Assembly (NCBI GenBank): GCA_010029175.1
Contig: RGNC01000091.1
Span: forward strand, 1-7,851
Origin: Synechococcaceae bacterium WB8_1B_136
Lineage (GTDB): Bacteria > Cyanobacteriota > Cyanobacteriia > PCC-6307 > Cyanobiaceae
DNA: 7,851 bases
Reading direction: 5' to 3'
In this document: positions 7,701-7,851 of the stretch, one piece after another
Layout of the letters: each line of letters starts with the position of its first letter
Position numbering within the stretch: position 1 is the first letter of the stretch
Program-made: the position numbers and the translations under genes
The notes under the pieces: model-generated
What the model was told of the DNA's origin: nothing
The model's database searches: none
The model's input: the letters and a program-made list of their open reading frames with translations, nothing else

Positions 7701-7760
7701 TGGCTCCGGCCCTGGCAGTTGGCCAGCTGGCGGGTGTGCCGGCCAGGTCAGTCGTCGTGA
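4728..7760 (+). CDS. Glycoside hydrolase family 38 alpha-mannosidase-type enzyme
   Basis: GH38 enzymes are metal-dependent, retaining alpha-mannosidases that trim mannose from glycans. The true substrate here is unknown. At 1010 aa, the length and order fit the cytosolic Ams1/MAN2C1-like branch. Residues 1-225 are an N-terminal beta-rich ancillary domain. The catalytic barrel follows at about 227-480, then the middle helical domain (about 487-570) and C-terminal beta domains (about 685-1000, including WDAWDIAASYR at 729-739). Likely zinc ligands are H235 and D237 (GHAHLDLAW), D348 (LPDSFG, also the expected nucleophile) and H541 (QQFHDILPGT). D437 in GMGDHGGGPT is a candidate acid/base. No signal peptide is visible, so a cytoplasmic location is likely. 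The ATG at 4728 is the first possible start, because an in-frame TGA lies at 4722-4724. The gene is divergent from psbI, and its 3' end overlaps psbN by 13 nt. It appears intact. Confidence 0.93.
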   Translation: MPEGPEAVLRPWIETFQAPTRLDLRPLWQLRTPSGQVTSALEESWRLDRPDWHARGLVIWPRGGRWHGLTLQLHCPQAWRDADRADRQARLVLRWWADAAVLRVDGSVVREGDLFDTACRWLLPASWWRGVPLQLDLRLRSPLHDDGALIQSLVELEPLQPGDRPGLLRGTALELLVQRLEHGPEPQRAQVRSCTEGLASVEPLGPAAGDALAAVLQQAARQRPHGGFHVLGHAHLDLAWLWPVADTWQAAVRTFESVLDLMDRHPQLHFAHSTPALYAWIEQHRPALFARIRRAMEGGRWEPINGPWVETDCVLIGTASLLRQFQLGQDYSRRAFPEWRHELCWLPDSFGFAAGLPAVASATGVRWFCTHKLAWNATNPFPHRLFRWRSRCGSELLALITAPIGTDGDPVAMERYRLQWQAATGVDQALWLPGMGDHGGGPTAEMLQQLELWQQQAVACPQRHGTLRDYLHQLEPLADRLPVWRDELYLELHRGCATTRPDQKRHNRSLERLLREADLALALAAEPQPADWRSLLFQQFHDILPGTAIPEVFEQAEPQWRSARRRARQQRDAALWRWLEPAPRAEASPQQAGQPWWLAQLQPLPGQCLTLRLPRGAWSQAGSRGLLPHQPAAGGWVWVQLPGPEGVAALALRRAPGASAVPADPSTVLHPVRFSRPSAGAACPLWTLDNGLLRAEFGAEGLRQLWGADGRPQLATPLEWRRWRDHGEFWDAWDIAASYREHPLPLHWHSGPELAEQGPLCTRLVWRGRCGASDLRLDVQLRAASPWLELSLSVQWRQRHELLRLEIPLAEVASRYAADTSGGVLERPALARTAREQARWEVPALSWVASQAAAGGLAVLLDGPQGVSAQPDRLGVSLLRAPTWPDPSADNGFQRLRLALMPCSGGWRQQAVAQQALRFREPLWLRPASGPQDPVMPPPTGLCLGSPHLQLVGLAPGAAAGEALLTVQNLSPLRLPLGLEGGWQVQGDPDPWLRPWQLASWRVCRPGQSS

Positions 7761-7851
7761 TCGTCGAAGGGGTCGGTGAGGCCCTTGGACGGCGGGCCGA
7801 AGGCGGTGTAGATGCCAAAGCCGGTGAGAGCCAGCAGCACCGCCAGCACGG
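7748..7851 (-). CDS. psbN: PsbN protein, C-terminal part (5' end beyond window)
   Basis: PsbN is a small single-span thylakoid protein. It was once listed as a photosystem II subunit and is now viewed as an assembly or repair factor for the reaction center. The visible 33 residues read VLAVLLALTGFGIYTAFGPP followed by SKGLTDPFDDHDD and a TGA (7748-7750). The pattern TGFGIYTAFGPPS...DPFDDH is diagnostic. The family is about 43-46 aa, so only roughly 10-13 N-terminal residues are missing. The last codons overlap the 3' end of the convergent GH38 gene (7748-7760). In many cyanobacteria psbH is divergent from psbN, so psbH may lie just beyond the window; this cannot be seen here. Confidence 0.96.
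   Translation of the reverse strand, partial: VLAVLLALTGFGIYTAFGPPSKGLTDPFDDHDD

Noticed and set aside
1..7851. HIP1 (GCGATCGC) repeats, CRISPR arrays, tRNA genes and insertion sequences
   Set aside because: Reading by eye I found partial HIP1-like cores (GATCGCC, GCGATCGG) but no full octamer, no regularly spaced repeats, no tRNA-like cloverleaf and no transposase or terminal repeats.

Overview
The window is GC-rich, densely coded DNA from a cyanobacterium. Two very short photosystem II genes, psbI and psbN, are nearly identical to their families and settle the phylum. The high GC content, a cyanobacteria-specific DUF3769 outer-membrane protein and the apparent absence of the HIP1 octamer (none seen by eye) suggest a picocyanobacterium of the Cyanobium/Synechococcus type. 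That narrower placement is an inference. All genes share similar GC-rich codon use, and I saw no transposase, integrase, tRNA, rRNA or CRISPR array.

Layout. (1) Positions 1-1155, plus strand: the 3' third of leuC, then complete leuD 22 nt later. Together they encode the two subunits of isopropylmalate isomerase in leucine synthesis. (2) Positions 1156-1206: a short convergent spacer with a hairpin candidate. (3) Positions 1207-4410, minus strand: a 1067-aa DUF3769 protein, the cyanobacterial LptD-type outer-membrane assembly protein. It carries an unusual extra beta-barrel domain inside it. (4) Positions 4509-4628, minus strand: psbI, 39 aa, lying 98 nt upstream of and co-directional with the LptD-like gene. 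(5) Positions 4629-4727: a 99-nt divergent promoter region. (6) Positions 4728-7760, plus strand: a complete 1010-aa GH38 alpha-mannosidase-type enzyme with its metal and catalytic residues intact. (7) Positions 7748-7851, minus strand: the 3' part of psbN, whose end overlaps the mannosidase gene by 13 nt.

The genes belong to at least four separate jobs: leucine synthesis, lipopolysaccharide export, photosystem II, and glycan hydrolysis. They look like a tightly packed chromosomal neighbourhood, not one functional system. The most unusual object is the LptD-like protein. Between its LptA-like N-terminal domain and its main DUF3769 region sits a region of about 175 residues resembling a stand-alone outer-membrane barrel of the lipid A deacylase (PagL-like) type. 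This region has a His-His-Arg-Ser-Gly motif and an internal sequence resembling a C-terminal beta-signal. The only two cysteines of the whole protein lie on either side of it.
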